Source: Gemmobacter sp.
Lineage (GTDB): Bacteria; Pseudomonadota; Alphaproteobacteria; Rhodobacterales; Rhodobacteraceae
DNA: 5,936 bases
Direction: 5' to 3'
NCBI GenBank assembly: GCA_003509785.1
Contig: DOMY01000295.1
Location: forward strand, 1-5,936
Shown piece by piece: positions 1 through 5,922 of this stretch (its first letter is position 1; each line of letters starts with the position of its first letter). A program made the translations under genes and the position numbers. A model generated the notes under the pieces. That model was not told the DNA's origin. It worked only from the letters and a program-made list of their open reading frames with translations, and ran no database searches.

Positions 1-1707
1 GAACTGGCGCTGGAGGGCGGCGATATCAGCATCCCTGCCCGGGCCCGCATCGGCGGCGTATCGCAGGAGGTGCCCTCGTCTTCCACCTCGCTGATCGACA
101 CGGTGCTGGCCGCCGATACCGAGCGCAGCGCGCTGATGGCCGAGGCCGAAACCGCCACCGATGCGCATCGCATTGGCGAAATCCAGACCCGTCTGGCCGA
201 TATCGACGCCTGGAGCGCCGAGGGCCGGGCCAGTGCCATCCTGCGCGGGCTGGGCTTCGATGCCGAGGCGCAGCTGCGCCCCTGTTCCGATTTCTCGGGT
301 GGCTGGCGGATGCGTGTCGCGCTGGCGGGCGTGCTGTTCGCGCAGCCCGATTACCTGCTGCTGGACGAACCGACCAACTATCTGGATCTGGAAGGCGCGT
401 TGTGGCTGGAAAGCTATCTGCAGAAATATCCGCATACCGTGCTGATCATCAGCCATGACCGTGGCCTGCTGAACCGGGCCGTGCAGGGCATCCTGCATCT
501 GGACAGCCGCAAGCTGACCTATTGGCAGGGCGGCTATGATCAGTTTGCCCGGCAGATGGCCGAGCGTCGCGACGTGCAGGCCGCCGAATCCAAGAAGGTG
601 GAGGCGCGCCGCGCCCATCTGCAAAGCTTCGTGGACCGCTTCAAGGCCAAGGCCAGCAAGGCCGTGCAGGCGCAATCGCGCGTGAAGATGCTGGAAAAGC
701 TGACGCCGATCACCGCGCCGGAAGAGGCGCGCAAGATGGTCTTCACCTTCCCCGCGCCCGAAGAGCTTTCGCCGCCGATCCTCAATCTGGATGGCGTGTC
801 GGTGGGCTATGGCGGCCCCCCGGTGCTGAAACGGCTGACCCTGCGGATTGATCAGGATGACCGCATTGCGCTTCTGGGCCGCAATGGTGAAGGAAAATCT
901 ACGCTTTCCAAGCTGTTGGCGGGCAAACTTGACGCAGAGGGTGGCACGTTCACCCGGCATGGCAAGCTGCGCATCGGGTTCTTTGCCCAGCATCAGGTTG
1001 AAGAGCTGTATCTGGATGAAACGCCGCTGCAGCATGTGCAGCGGATGCGCCCCGAAGAGGGCCAGCCCCGGCTGCGCGCCCGTCTGGCGGGGTTTGGCCT
1101 GATGGCGGATCAGGCGGAAACCGAGGTGAAGCGGCTGTCTGGCGGGCAGAAGGCCCGGTTGTCGCTGCTGCTGGCCACGATCGACGCGCCGCATCTGCTG
1201 ATCCTCGACGAACCGACCAACCACCTGGATATCGAAAGCCGCGAGGCGCTGGTTGAGGCGCTGACCGAATATTCCGGGGCCGTGATCCTGGTCAGCCATG
1301 ACATGCACCTTCTGAGCCTGGTGGCCGACCGGCTGTGGCTGGTGAAGGGGGGCGCGGTCACGCCCTATGAAAAGGATCTGGAAAGCTATCGGGCAGAACT
1401 TCTGGCCGGGGCCGAACCTGCGAAGACCGCGGCGAAACCCGTTGAAAAGGTCAAGAAACCCAGCCGGGATGAAATCTCTGCCCTGAAGGCCGAGCTGCGC
1501 AAATGCGAAGACCGGCTGACCAAGCTGAACGACATGCGCGACAAGCTGGCCAAGAAGCTGGCGGATCCCGCATTGTACGAAGACGGCCGCAAGGGCGAGC
1601 TGGAGACCTGGAACAAGAAATATGGCGAGCTGATGGACGGTCTGGACCGGGCAGAAGCGCTTTGGGTTGCGGCCCAGGAAAAGCTGGATCTGGCCGAAGC
1701 GCGTTAG
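1..1707 (+). CDS. ABC-F family ATPase, YheS-like (5' end outside window)
   Basis: ABC-F proteins are soluble twin-ATPase proteins without membrane domains; characterised members act on ribosomes as translation factors. The frame is open from base 1, and 568 residues are visible before the TAG stop. By comparison with E. coli YheS (about 637 aa), roughly 50 N-terminal residues, including the first Walker A, lie upstream. In window numbering NBD1 shows the signature FSGGW (98-102), Walker B with DEPTNYLD (122-129) and an SHD switch. A charged, Lys/Arg/Gln-rich helical interdomain linker follows (about 195-240). NBD2 shows Walker A GRNGEGKST (293-301), signature LSGGQ (379-383), DEPTNHLD (403-410) and switch His433. 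Residues about 480-568 form a Lys/Glu/Leu-rich C-terminal coiled coil, as in YheS/Uup-type proteins. Wording such as IDAWS, FSGGWRMR and LQS.(V/I)DRF.AKA.KA.QAQSR matches YheS closely, so family assignment is firm. The exact ribosomal role is not known from sequence. Confidence 0.95.
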   Translation, partial: ELALEGGDISIPARARIGGVSQEVPSSSTSLIDTVLAADTERSALMAEAETATDAHRIGEIQTRLADIDAWSAEGRASAILRGLGFDAEAQLRPCSDFSGGWRMRVALAGVLFAQPDYLLLDEPTNYLDLEGALWLESYLQKYPHTVLIISHDRGLLNRAVQGILHLDSRKLTYWQGGYDQFARQMAERRDVQAAESKKVEARRAHLQSFVDRFKAKASKAVQAQSRVKMLEKLTPITAPEEARKMVFTFPAPEELSPPILNLDGVSVGYGGPPVLKRLTLRIDQDDRIALLGRNGEGKSTLSKLLAGKLDAEGGTFTRHGKLRIGFFAQHQVEELYLDETPLQHVQRMRPEEGQPRLRARLAGFGLMADQAETEVKRLSGGQKARLSLLLATIDAPHLLILDEPTNHLDIESREALVEALTEYSGAVILVSHDMHLLSLVADRLWLVKGGAVTPYEKDLESYRAELLAGAEPAKTAAKPVEKVKKPSRDEISALKAELRKCEDRLTKLNDMRDKLAKKLADPALYEDGRKGELETWNKKYGELMDGLDRAEALWVAAQEKLDLAEAR

Positions 1708-1772
1708 GCGCAAAGCTGCGTCAAGGTGCAGGGGTGAACGCCAAACCTGCGATTGCGCACAGCTTTGTGCGG

Positions 1773-1801
1773 TTGAACCTGCGGCGTTGCAGCATCACAT
1801 T
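1773..1801 (+). promoter_or_regulatory. Candidate sigma-70-type promoter for the nitroreductase gene
   Basis: TTGAAC (1773-1778) is a good -35 match. It is followed after 17 bases by CACATT (1796-1801), a weak -10. The -10 would sit in the loop region of the inverted repeat at 1786-1813, so a protein bound there could block the promoter. This is pattern matching only, and another -10 such as CATAAC (1816-1821) cannot be excluded. Confidence 0.3.
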
Positions 1802-1813
1802 TGGTGCTGCAAC
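1786..1813 (+). repeat. Perfect 9-bp inverted repeat / 12-bp hairpin
   Basis: GTTGCAGCA (1786-1794) and TGCTGCAAC (1805-1813) are exact reverse complements separated by 10 bases. Inside them, T1795-G1804 (wobble), C1796-G1803 and A1797-T1802 extend the stem to 12 pairs around a CATT loop. No T run follows, so it is not a standard terminator. It ends 22 bases before the nitroreductase ATG. It could be a dimeric repressor operator overlapping the promoter, or an RNA hairpin in the 5' leader. The sequence alone does not separate these. Confidence 0.6.
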
Positions 1814-1835
1814 TGCATAACCGACAGAGACAACC

Positions 1836-2465
1836 ATGACCAACACCACCCTTCTCACGCTGAAGAAACGCCGCACCCAATATGCGCTGGGCAAGACCCT
1901 GCCGCAGTCGCAGGCTGCGATCGAGGCATTGATCAAGGAAGCGATCCGCCTCTCGCCCTCGTCGTTCAATTCGCAATCTTCGCGCGCCGTGATCCTGTTC
2001 GGGGAAGCCAGCGAAAAGCTGTGGCAGATCACCTCTGATGCGCTGCGCGCCATCGTTCCGGCCGACAGCTTTGCCCCGACCGAAGCCAAGATGCAGGCTT
2101 TCGCCGCAGGGGCCGGGACCGTGCTGTTCTATGAAGATCAGGATACCGTGAAGGGCCTGCAGGAAAACTTCCCGCTTTATGCCGATAACTTCCCGATCTT
2201 TTCGGAACATTCGGCCGGCATGGCGCAGATCTCGGTCTGGAATGCGCTGGCCGATGCCGGCCTGGGTGCCAGCCTGCAGCACTATAACCCGGTGATCGAC
2301 GCGGCGGTTGCGGCCGAATTCGGCGTGCCGGCCAGCTGGACCCTGCGGGCGCAGATGCCCTTCGGTTCGCACGAAGCGCCGTTTGCCGAAAAGACCTTCA
2401 TCGCTGACGAAGGCCGCTTCCTCAGCTTTGGCACGGCCAAGCTGCAGGCCAAAGCCGCCAACTGA
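1836..2465 (+). CDS. Nitroreductase family protein, Frm2/HBN1-like
   Basis: This is a 209-residue predicted cytoplasmic, FMN-dependent NAD(P)H oxidoreductase of the nitroreductase fold. It belongs to the subgroup named after yeast Frm2 and Hbn1, linked there to fatty-acid and oxidative/nitrosative stress responses. Visible subgroup signatures are the N-terminal RRT (12-14), SPSSFNSQSSR (40-50), an AGAGTVLFYED strand (91-101), FPLYADNFP (112-120), GLGASLQHYNP (142-152) and MPFG (174-177). The basic RR pair, the Ser-rich segment and the GLGASLQH loop correspond to the FMN and dimer contact regions known for the family. Length is normal for the subgroup. The ATG is preceded by a weak AGAGA (1826-1830) with 5-base spacing. 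The gene has its own structured leader and a strong terminator, so it is probably monocistronic. Its physiological substrate is unknown. Confidence 0.93.
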   Translation: MTNTTLLTLKKRRTQYALGKTLPQSQAAIEALIKEAIRLSPSSFNSQSSRAVILFGEASEKLWQITSDALRAIVPADSFAPTEAKMQAFAAGAGTVLFYEDQDTVKGLQENFPLYADNFPIFSEHSAGMAQISVWNALADAGLGASLQHYNPVIDAAVAAEFGVPASWTLRAQMPFGSHEAPFAEKTFIADEGRFLSFGTAKLQAKAAN

Positions 2466-2483
2466 TCGGCACGAAGATCTGAC

Positions 2484-2516
2484 AAAGGCACCCGAAGTCG
2501 GCTTCGGGTGCCTTTT
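2484..2516 (+). terminator. Intrinsic terminator after the nitroreductase gene
   Basis: GGCACCCGAAG (2487-2497), a TCGG loop and CTTCGGGTGCC (2502-2512) form a perfect 11-bp GC-rich stem. It is preceded by AAA and followed by TTTT, so the stem can extend to 14 bp. It begins 18 bases after the nitroreductase stop. It separates that gene from marC, which therefore needs its own promoter in the roughly 57 bases before its start. On the minus strand the trailing T run is only three bases, so termination there would be weaker. Confidence 0.93.
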
Positions 2517-2562
2517 GCATTGCGCCATTTCCGGTTCCGCGCCACGATAGGCACAGCGCAAC

Positions 2563-2567
2563 AGGGA
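2563..2567 (+). promoter_or_regulatory. Ribosome binding site fixing the marC start
   Basis: AGGGA lies 6 bases before the ATG at 2574. This supports that ATG over an in-frame GTG at 2508, which falls inside the terminator stem. Confidence 0.7.
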
Positions 2568-2573
2568 TGCCGC

Positions 2574-3191
2574 ATGATCGAGACCGGATTTCTGATAACG
2601 GCCTTTGCCACCCTGTTCGTGGTGATCGACCCACCGGGTCTGGTGCCGATGTTCATCGCACTGACCCGCGGCATGAGCGTGGAGCAACGCCGTGCCATGG
2701 CGCTGCGCGCCTGCACCATTGCCGCAGTTTTGCTGACGCTGTTCGCCATTGCGGGTGAGGCGATCCTGGGTTTCGTGGGAATTTCGATGTCGGCCTTCCG
2801 CATTGCCGGGGGCTTGCTGCTGTTTCTGACCGCGCTGGACATGCTGTTCGAACGCCGCACCCAGCGCCGCGAGGGCCAGCAGGCCGAACCGGATCATGAC
2901 CCATCGGTATTTCCGCTGGCCACGCCGTTGATTGCGGGGCCTGGCGCCATTGCGACCATGATCCTTCTGGTGGGCCAGACAGGCAGCACCTGGGCGGGAA
3001 CGGGCGTGGTTGTCGGCCTGATGCTGGCGATGCTGCTGACGACCTATCTGTTCCTGCTGGCCTCGCCGCCCATCGAACGCGCGCTGGGCCGCACCGGCAC
3101 CATCGTGATTACCCGCTTGCTGGGCATGTTGCTGGCCGCACTTTCCGTGCAATTCGTGATCGACGGGGTGAAGGGCACCGGCTTGATCTGA
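2574..3191 (+). CDS. MarC family integral membrane protein
   Basis: This 205-residue inner-membrane protein of the MarC (UPF0056) family has no established substrate. The family name comes from the E. coli mar locus, but a role in multiple antibiotic resistance was not upheld, so resistance should not be inferred. About six hydrophobic segments are visible, near residues 5-30, 43-70, 75-92, 112-133, 143-163 and 175-198. Family motifs are DPPGLVPMF (19-27), FRIAGGLLLFLTALDM (75-90), PLATPLIAGPGAI (114-126) and RLLGMLLAALSVQFVIDGV (181-199). A charged cytoplasmic-type loop (ERRTQRREGQQAEPD, 93-107) divides two homologous halves. Length is normal. The chosen ATG has a good ribosome site, starts directly with the first membrane helix and avoids an unrelated 22-residue basic leader. 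The aspartic protease gene follows after 48 bases and may be cotranscribed. Confidence 0.93.
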   Translation: MIETGFLITAFATLFVVIDPPGLVPMFIALTRGMSVEQRRAMALRACTIAAVLLTLFAIAGEAILGFVGISMSAFRIAGGLLLFLTALDMLFERRTQRREGQQAEPDHDPSVFPLATPLIAGPGAIATMILLVGQTGSTWAGTGVVVGLMLAMLLTTYLFLLASPPIERALGRTGTIVITRLLGMLLAALSVQFVIDGVKGTGLI

Positions 3192-3204
3192 CGTTTTGCC
3201 CATC

Positions 3205-3233
3205 TTGCGGCAGGCTGTTGCAACACCTAACTT
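3205..3233 (+). promoter_or_regulatory. Candidate promoter in the marC-protease gap
   Basis: TTGCGG (3205-3210), a 17-base spacer and TAACTT (3228-3233) resemble a sigma-70-type promoter; the -10 is a partial match (T, A and final T). If used, transcription would begin about base 3240, at the A of the protease ATG, giving a leaderless mRNA. This is inferred from the pattern only. Confidence 0.3.
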
Positions 3234-3239
3234 CGGGGG

Positions 3240-3812
3240 ATGGAAAGCGAACAGATCAGCCGGATTATCTATATCGGCCTTATTCTTGCCGCCCTCGCGG
3301 GCTGGCTGATCGTGGAATATCGGGGCCGGATGGGGGCCGCCCTGAGGGCGCTTCTGGCATGGGGGCTGATCTTCATCGGTGTGGCTGCGGGCTATGGGCT
3401 GTGGACGGATATTGCCCGCCAGTCGGGTGGCGCGCAGATGGTGACAGCCAACCGGATCGAGGTGCCGCGCGCGGGCGACGGGCATTATTACCTGACCTTG
3501 CAGGTGAACGGCCGCCCGCTGGCATTCATGGTGGATACCGGCGCCTCGAACATCGTCATGAGCCGCGATGATGCCCGTGCCGTGGGGATCGACCCGGAAG
3601 GGCTTGCCTTCATCGGCAGCGCGAATACCGCCAATGGCACGGTGCGCACGGCCCGCGTGCGGCTGGACAGCCTGCAATTGGGCGAGTTCGAGGATGGGGG
3701 CATGACGGCCTTTGTCACCGAAGGCGAAATGAACGGATCGCTTCTTGGCCTTGATTATCTGCGCCACTGGCGGATCGAAATCGAAGACGGGCGGCTGATC
3801 CTGACGCGCTAG
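3240..3812 (+). CDS. Membrane-anchored clan AA aspartic protease (TIGR02281-like)
   Basis: This 190-residue retropepsin-like aspartic protease is anchored by two N-terminal helices (about 8-26 and 34-54). The loop between them is basic (EYRGRMGAALR, 26-36), so by the positive-inside rule the catalytic domain (about 70-190) should face the periplasm. The active-site motif is FMVDTGASNIVMS (96-108), with Asp99 as the catalytic residue. A flap-like SANTANGT (127-134) and the C-terminal GSLLGLDYLRHW (166-177) complete the single retropepsin half-domain. One DTG per chain implies an active homodimer. The natural substrate of this family is not established. The ATG is kept because the N-terminus (short acidic start, then the first helix) matches the family. 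A GGGGG tract lies directly against it rather than at normal Shine-Dalgarno spacing, which is odd. It converges on holC. Confidence 0.92.
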   Translation: MESEQISRIIYIGLILAALAGWLIVEYRGRMGAALRALLAWGLIFIGVAAGYGLWTDIARQSGGAQMVTANRIEVPRAGDGHYYLTLQVNGRPLAFMVDTGASNIVMSRDDARAVGIDPEGLAFIGSANTANGTVRTARVRLDSLQLGEFEDGGMTAFVTEGEMNGSLLGLDYLRHWRIEIEDGRLILTR

Positions 3813-3827
3813 GTGGTTTTGCCGCCG

Positions 3828-4295
3828 TTAAGCCCCGGGCACCTTTTCGGTTTTCATCTGCCAGCGCCCTGTCTCTTCCGACCAGTATTGCGCGTGAAGC
3901 CCTTCGGCGGTGATCCGCTTCCACTGTCCGCGCGCGATATTCACCGCCGCTTCGTCATTGCCATCGAACAGCAGCCAGACGCGATCCAGCGCCTGTGCCT
4001 CGCCCGGCAGGGGTTCGGCGCCATCCAGCAGCATCAGCGCCCGTGCGGCATTGCCGATGGGGCCGGCGCCGATGAGCACCGGCTGATCCGCATCATGCGG
4101 GCCGCCTTCGATGCCATGCGGCAGAAAGCCGTCTTCCGGCCCCAGCCACAGCTTCTGGTCATACCATTCGATCCGGGCCGGATCGGGGCTGCGCAGCATG
4201 ACCCGCCAGCCCTGCCCCAAGGCACGGTTCAGCAAAAGCTCCACCGTATCCGGCACGGTGGAGCGGGTGACGTGATAGAACAGGACCAGAGCCAT
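3828..4295 (-). CDS. holC: DNA polymerase III chi subunit
   Basis: This 155-residue HolC protein is the clamp-loader accessory subunit that links the replicase to single-stranded DNA-binding protein, together with psi where psi exists. The motif YDQKLWLGPEDGFLPHG (45-61) matches the family core LW..P...F.PH. The C-terminal part has VWLLFDGNDEAA (106-117), AR.QWK and YWSEETGRWQMK (137-148), as in alphaproteobacterial HolC. The short start at 4295 is chosen because the family N-terminus (ALVLFYHVTRS) begins there. A longer upstream reading would run through the pepA 3' end and add unrelated sequence. The ATG overlaps the pepA TGA as TGATG, and no strong ribosome site precedes it, so translation probably depends on reinitiation after pepA. 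Only 15 bases separate its stop from that of the convergent protease gene, with no clear terminator. Confidence 0.93.
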   Translation of the reverse strand: MALVLFYHVTRSTVPDTVELLLNRALGQGWRVMLRSPDPARIEWYDQKLWLGPEDGFLPHGIEGGPHDADQPVLIGAGPIGNAARALMLLDGAEPLPGEAQALDRVWLLFDGNDEAAVNIARGQWKRITAEGLHAQYWSEETGRWQMKTEKVPGA

Positions 4296-5761
4296 CAGCG
4301 CTCGTATCGGTCCTTGATCAGCCGGTTCAGCGCCATGACGCCCCAGCCCGTCGCGCCTTTGGGGGCCAGCGCGGTATCGGATTTCAGCAGCGCGGTGCCT
4401 GCGATATCCAGGTGGATCCAAGGCGTTTCGGGCTTGACGAAGCGTTGCAGGAACTGCGCGGCGGTGATGCTGCCACCATCCCGGCCCCCCACATTCATCA
4501 TGTCGGCGATGCGGGATTTTAGCTTGGCATCATAGGCCTCGCCCATCGGCATCCGCCAGGCGCCCTCGCCCTCGGCCCGGGCGGCTTTCAGGAAGCCCTC
4601 GCAGAAGGCATCATTGTTGGAAAACACCCCGGTGTTTTCATGGCCCAGTGCGATAATGATCGCGCCGGTCAGGGTGGCCAGGTCGATCATGCCGCAGGGC
4701 TTGAACCGTTCCTGCGCATACCACATCACATCGGCCAGCACCAAACGCCCCTCGGCATCGGTGTTGATGACCTCGATCGTGTCGCCCTTCATGGATTTCA
4801 CCACATCGCCGGGGCGTTGCGCGCGGCCATCGGGCATGTTTTCCACAAGGCCCACGATGCCCACCACATTGGCCTTGGCCTTGCGCAGTGCCAGGGTGCG
4901 CATCACGCCGGCCACGGTGCCTGCGCCGCCCATGTCCATGGTCATCTCTTCCATGCCGCCCGCAGGCTTGATGGAAACCCCGCCGGTATCGAAGACGACC
5001 CCCTTGCCGATCAGCGCCAGCGGCGGCGCGTCCCCGCCGCCCATCCACTGCATCACCACCACCTTGGACGGGGATTCAGAGCCCATGCCTACGGCCAGCA
5101 GCGTGCGCATCCCCAGCTTTTCAAGATCCTCTTCCTCGATGATCTCGACCTCCAGCCCCAGTTCCTGCATGGCGGCCAGACGCGCGGCGAAATCATAGGT
5201 GGTCAGCACGTTCGCAGGCTCGTTCACCAGATCGCGGGCGAAGAACACGCCTTCGGCCAGAGCCGCCATCGGCCCGGCCTCGGCCGCCACGGCCTCGGGG
5301 TCTGTCACCATCAGCGAGACCGGGCCGGGCGTCTTGGCCTCGCCCGTCTTGTGCGGTGTGAAATCATAGGCCCGTAGCGCAAGGCCAAAAGACAGATCGG
5401 CGGCATTGCGCTGCGTTTCTGCCAGAACCAGCGTGCCCGCCCGGGCCAGAGACCGGCCCACGGTGCCGCCGGCCTTGCGCGCGGCCGTGGCATCGGCCTT
5501 GCGGTCGAGCTTGACCACCTGAACGCTTTCCGCAGCCAGACCGACCGGCCAGCCGATCTCGGCCGACTCGCCCGATTTCAGCGCGGTGAAGGCCTCGGAT
5601 GCCAGAAACCGCGCCAGCGCGCCCTTCATCAGCCGGTCCAGCCTGCGGCCGGCGCCGCCCAGCTTGCCTGCCTCATCCACCACCACGGCAATACGGCCGG
5701 GGGCGCCGGCCAGCGCTTCGGGATCGACGGGCAGGAAACGGATCGGAACGGGATGCGACAT
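4295..5761 (-). CDS. pepA: Leucyl aminopeptidase (peptidase M17)
   Basis: This 488-residue cytosolic two-metal aminopeptidase, hexameric in the family, removes N-terminal residues from peptides during protein turnover. The N-terminal macro-like domain (about 1-165) is followed by the catalytic domain. All expected residues are present with the same spacing as E. coli PepA: metal ligands Lys253, Asp258, Asp276, Asp335 and Glu337, and catalytic Lys265 and Arg339. They lie in GKGVVFDTGGVSIKP (252-266), MDMGGAG (275-281) and the M17 signature NTDAEGRL (333-340). Length is close to the E. coli protein (503 aa). The start is supported by GGAG 6 bases upstream on the minus strand (5768-5771). It is the first gene of a probable pepA-holC operon. 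E. coli PepA also binds DNA (cer recombination, carAB control); nothing here shows whether this one does. Confidence 0.97.
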   Translation of the reverse strand: MSHPVPIRFLPVDPEALAGAPGRIAVVVDEAGKLGGAGRRLDRLMKGALARFLASEAFTALKSGESAEIGWPVGLAAESVQVVKLDRKADATAARKAGGTVGRSLARAGTLVLAETQRNAADLSFGLALRAYDFTPHKTGEAKTPGPVSLMVTDPEAVAAEAGPMAALAEGVFFARDLVNEPANVLTTYDFAARLAAMQELGLEVEIIEEEDLEKLGMRTLLAVGMGSESPSKVVVMQWMGGGDAPPLALIGKGVVFDTGGVSIKPAGGMEEMTMDMGGAGTVAGVMRTLALRKAKANVVGIVGLVENMPDGRAQRPGDVVKSMKGDTIEVINTDAEGRLVLADVMWYAQERFKPCGMIDLATLTGAIIIALGHENTGVFSNNDAFCEGFLKAARAEGEGAWRMPMGEAYDAKLKSRIADMMNVGGRDGGSITAAQFLQRFVKPETPWIHLDIAGTALLKSDTALAPKGATGWGVMALNRLIKDRYER

Positions 5762-5902
5762 GGGGAACTCCGTATTCTGTGGCGCCGCGCGGGCGGGGCT
5801 TTGCCGGGAGGCTAGCGGCTGCGCCGGGTATTGACCAGATAGCAGTTTTCCCCGCCAGGAATTTCGGCTAGCGTCGCCCCCGTTCGGCCTGGAGGGGCCA
5901 GC
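5762..5902. other. Divergent pepA / lptF spacer
   Basis: There is no gene in this stretch. It holds the pepA ribosome site, the candidate pepA promoter, and GGCTAGCG twice in direct orientation (5810-5817 and 5866-5873). On the plus strand, TTTTCC (5846-5851), 17 bases and TAGCGT (5869-5874) form a weak candidate promoter for the rightward gene. GGAGG (5891-5895) is the strongest ribosome-site-like sequence on that side. Confidence 0.45.
5809..5837 (-). promoter_or_regulatory. Candidate pepA promoter
   Basis: On the minus strand, TGGTCA (5837-5832; 4 of 6 to TTGACA), 17 bases and TAGCCT (5814-5809) resemble a promoter. It would give a leader of about 40 bases before the pepA ATG. The -10 lies in a GCTAGC palindrome that recurs at 5867-5872. 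The match is modest. Confidence 0.3.
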
Positions 5903-5922
5903 TTGAAAGGGAATGAACGCCG

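Larger units (their letters stand above)
1708..1835. other. Structured spacer before the nitroreductase gene
   Basis: No gene is visible in this 128-base spacer. It contains several matching segments. GCGCAAAGCTG (1708-1718) can pair with CAGCTTTGTGC (1760-1770) with one G-T. GCAGG (1728-1732) can pair with CCTGC (1746-1750). CGCACA/TGTGCG (1756-1761/1766-1771) forms a short hairpin that competes with the outer pairing. AACCTGCG occurs twice (1744-1751 and 1776-1783), 32 bases apart. No hairpin is followed by a T run, so I see no standard intrinsic terminator for the ABC-F gene. The spacer probably holds the nitroreductase promoter and its control sites. That role is inferred; only the repeats are seen. 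Confidence 0.55.

Noticed and set aside
1..70. GTG at base 70 as the ABC-F start
   Set aside because: The frame is open to base 1 and residues before it (ARIGGVSQE) match the family, so the true start is upstream of the window.
1756..1771. CGCACA-GCTT-TGTGCG hairpin as the ABC-F gene terminator
   Set aside because: The stem is only 6 bp and GTTGAACC follows instead of a T run.
2508..2573. Longer MarC reading from a GTG at 2508
   Set aside because: The GTG lies in the terminator stem, the extra 22 residues are unlike the family, and the ATG at 2574 has a well-spaced AGGGA.
1704..3767. A 687-codon open frame on the minus strand across the nitroreductase, marC and protease genes
   Set aside because: It is codon-aligned antisense to three genes that happen to share one frame. 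It stays open because those genes avoid TTA, CTA and TCA codons. Its product is a His/Gln/Arg-rich composition typical of antisense frames, and it runs through the terminator and spacers without family resemblance.
3811..3827. GGTGG-TTTTG-CCGCC as a terminator between the convergent genes
   Set aside because: The stem is short with a wobble, and no T run follows on either strand.
4296..4421. Longer HolC reading starting at 4421 on the minus strand
   Set aside because: The added 42 residues overlap the pepA coding end in another frame and do not match HolC. The family N-terminus begins at 4295.
4640..5377. Plus-strand 245-codon frame inside pepA
   Set aside because: It is antisense to a well-conserved pepA with all catalytic residues. 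The His/Gln-rich translation has no recognisable domain.
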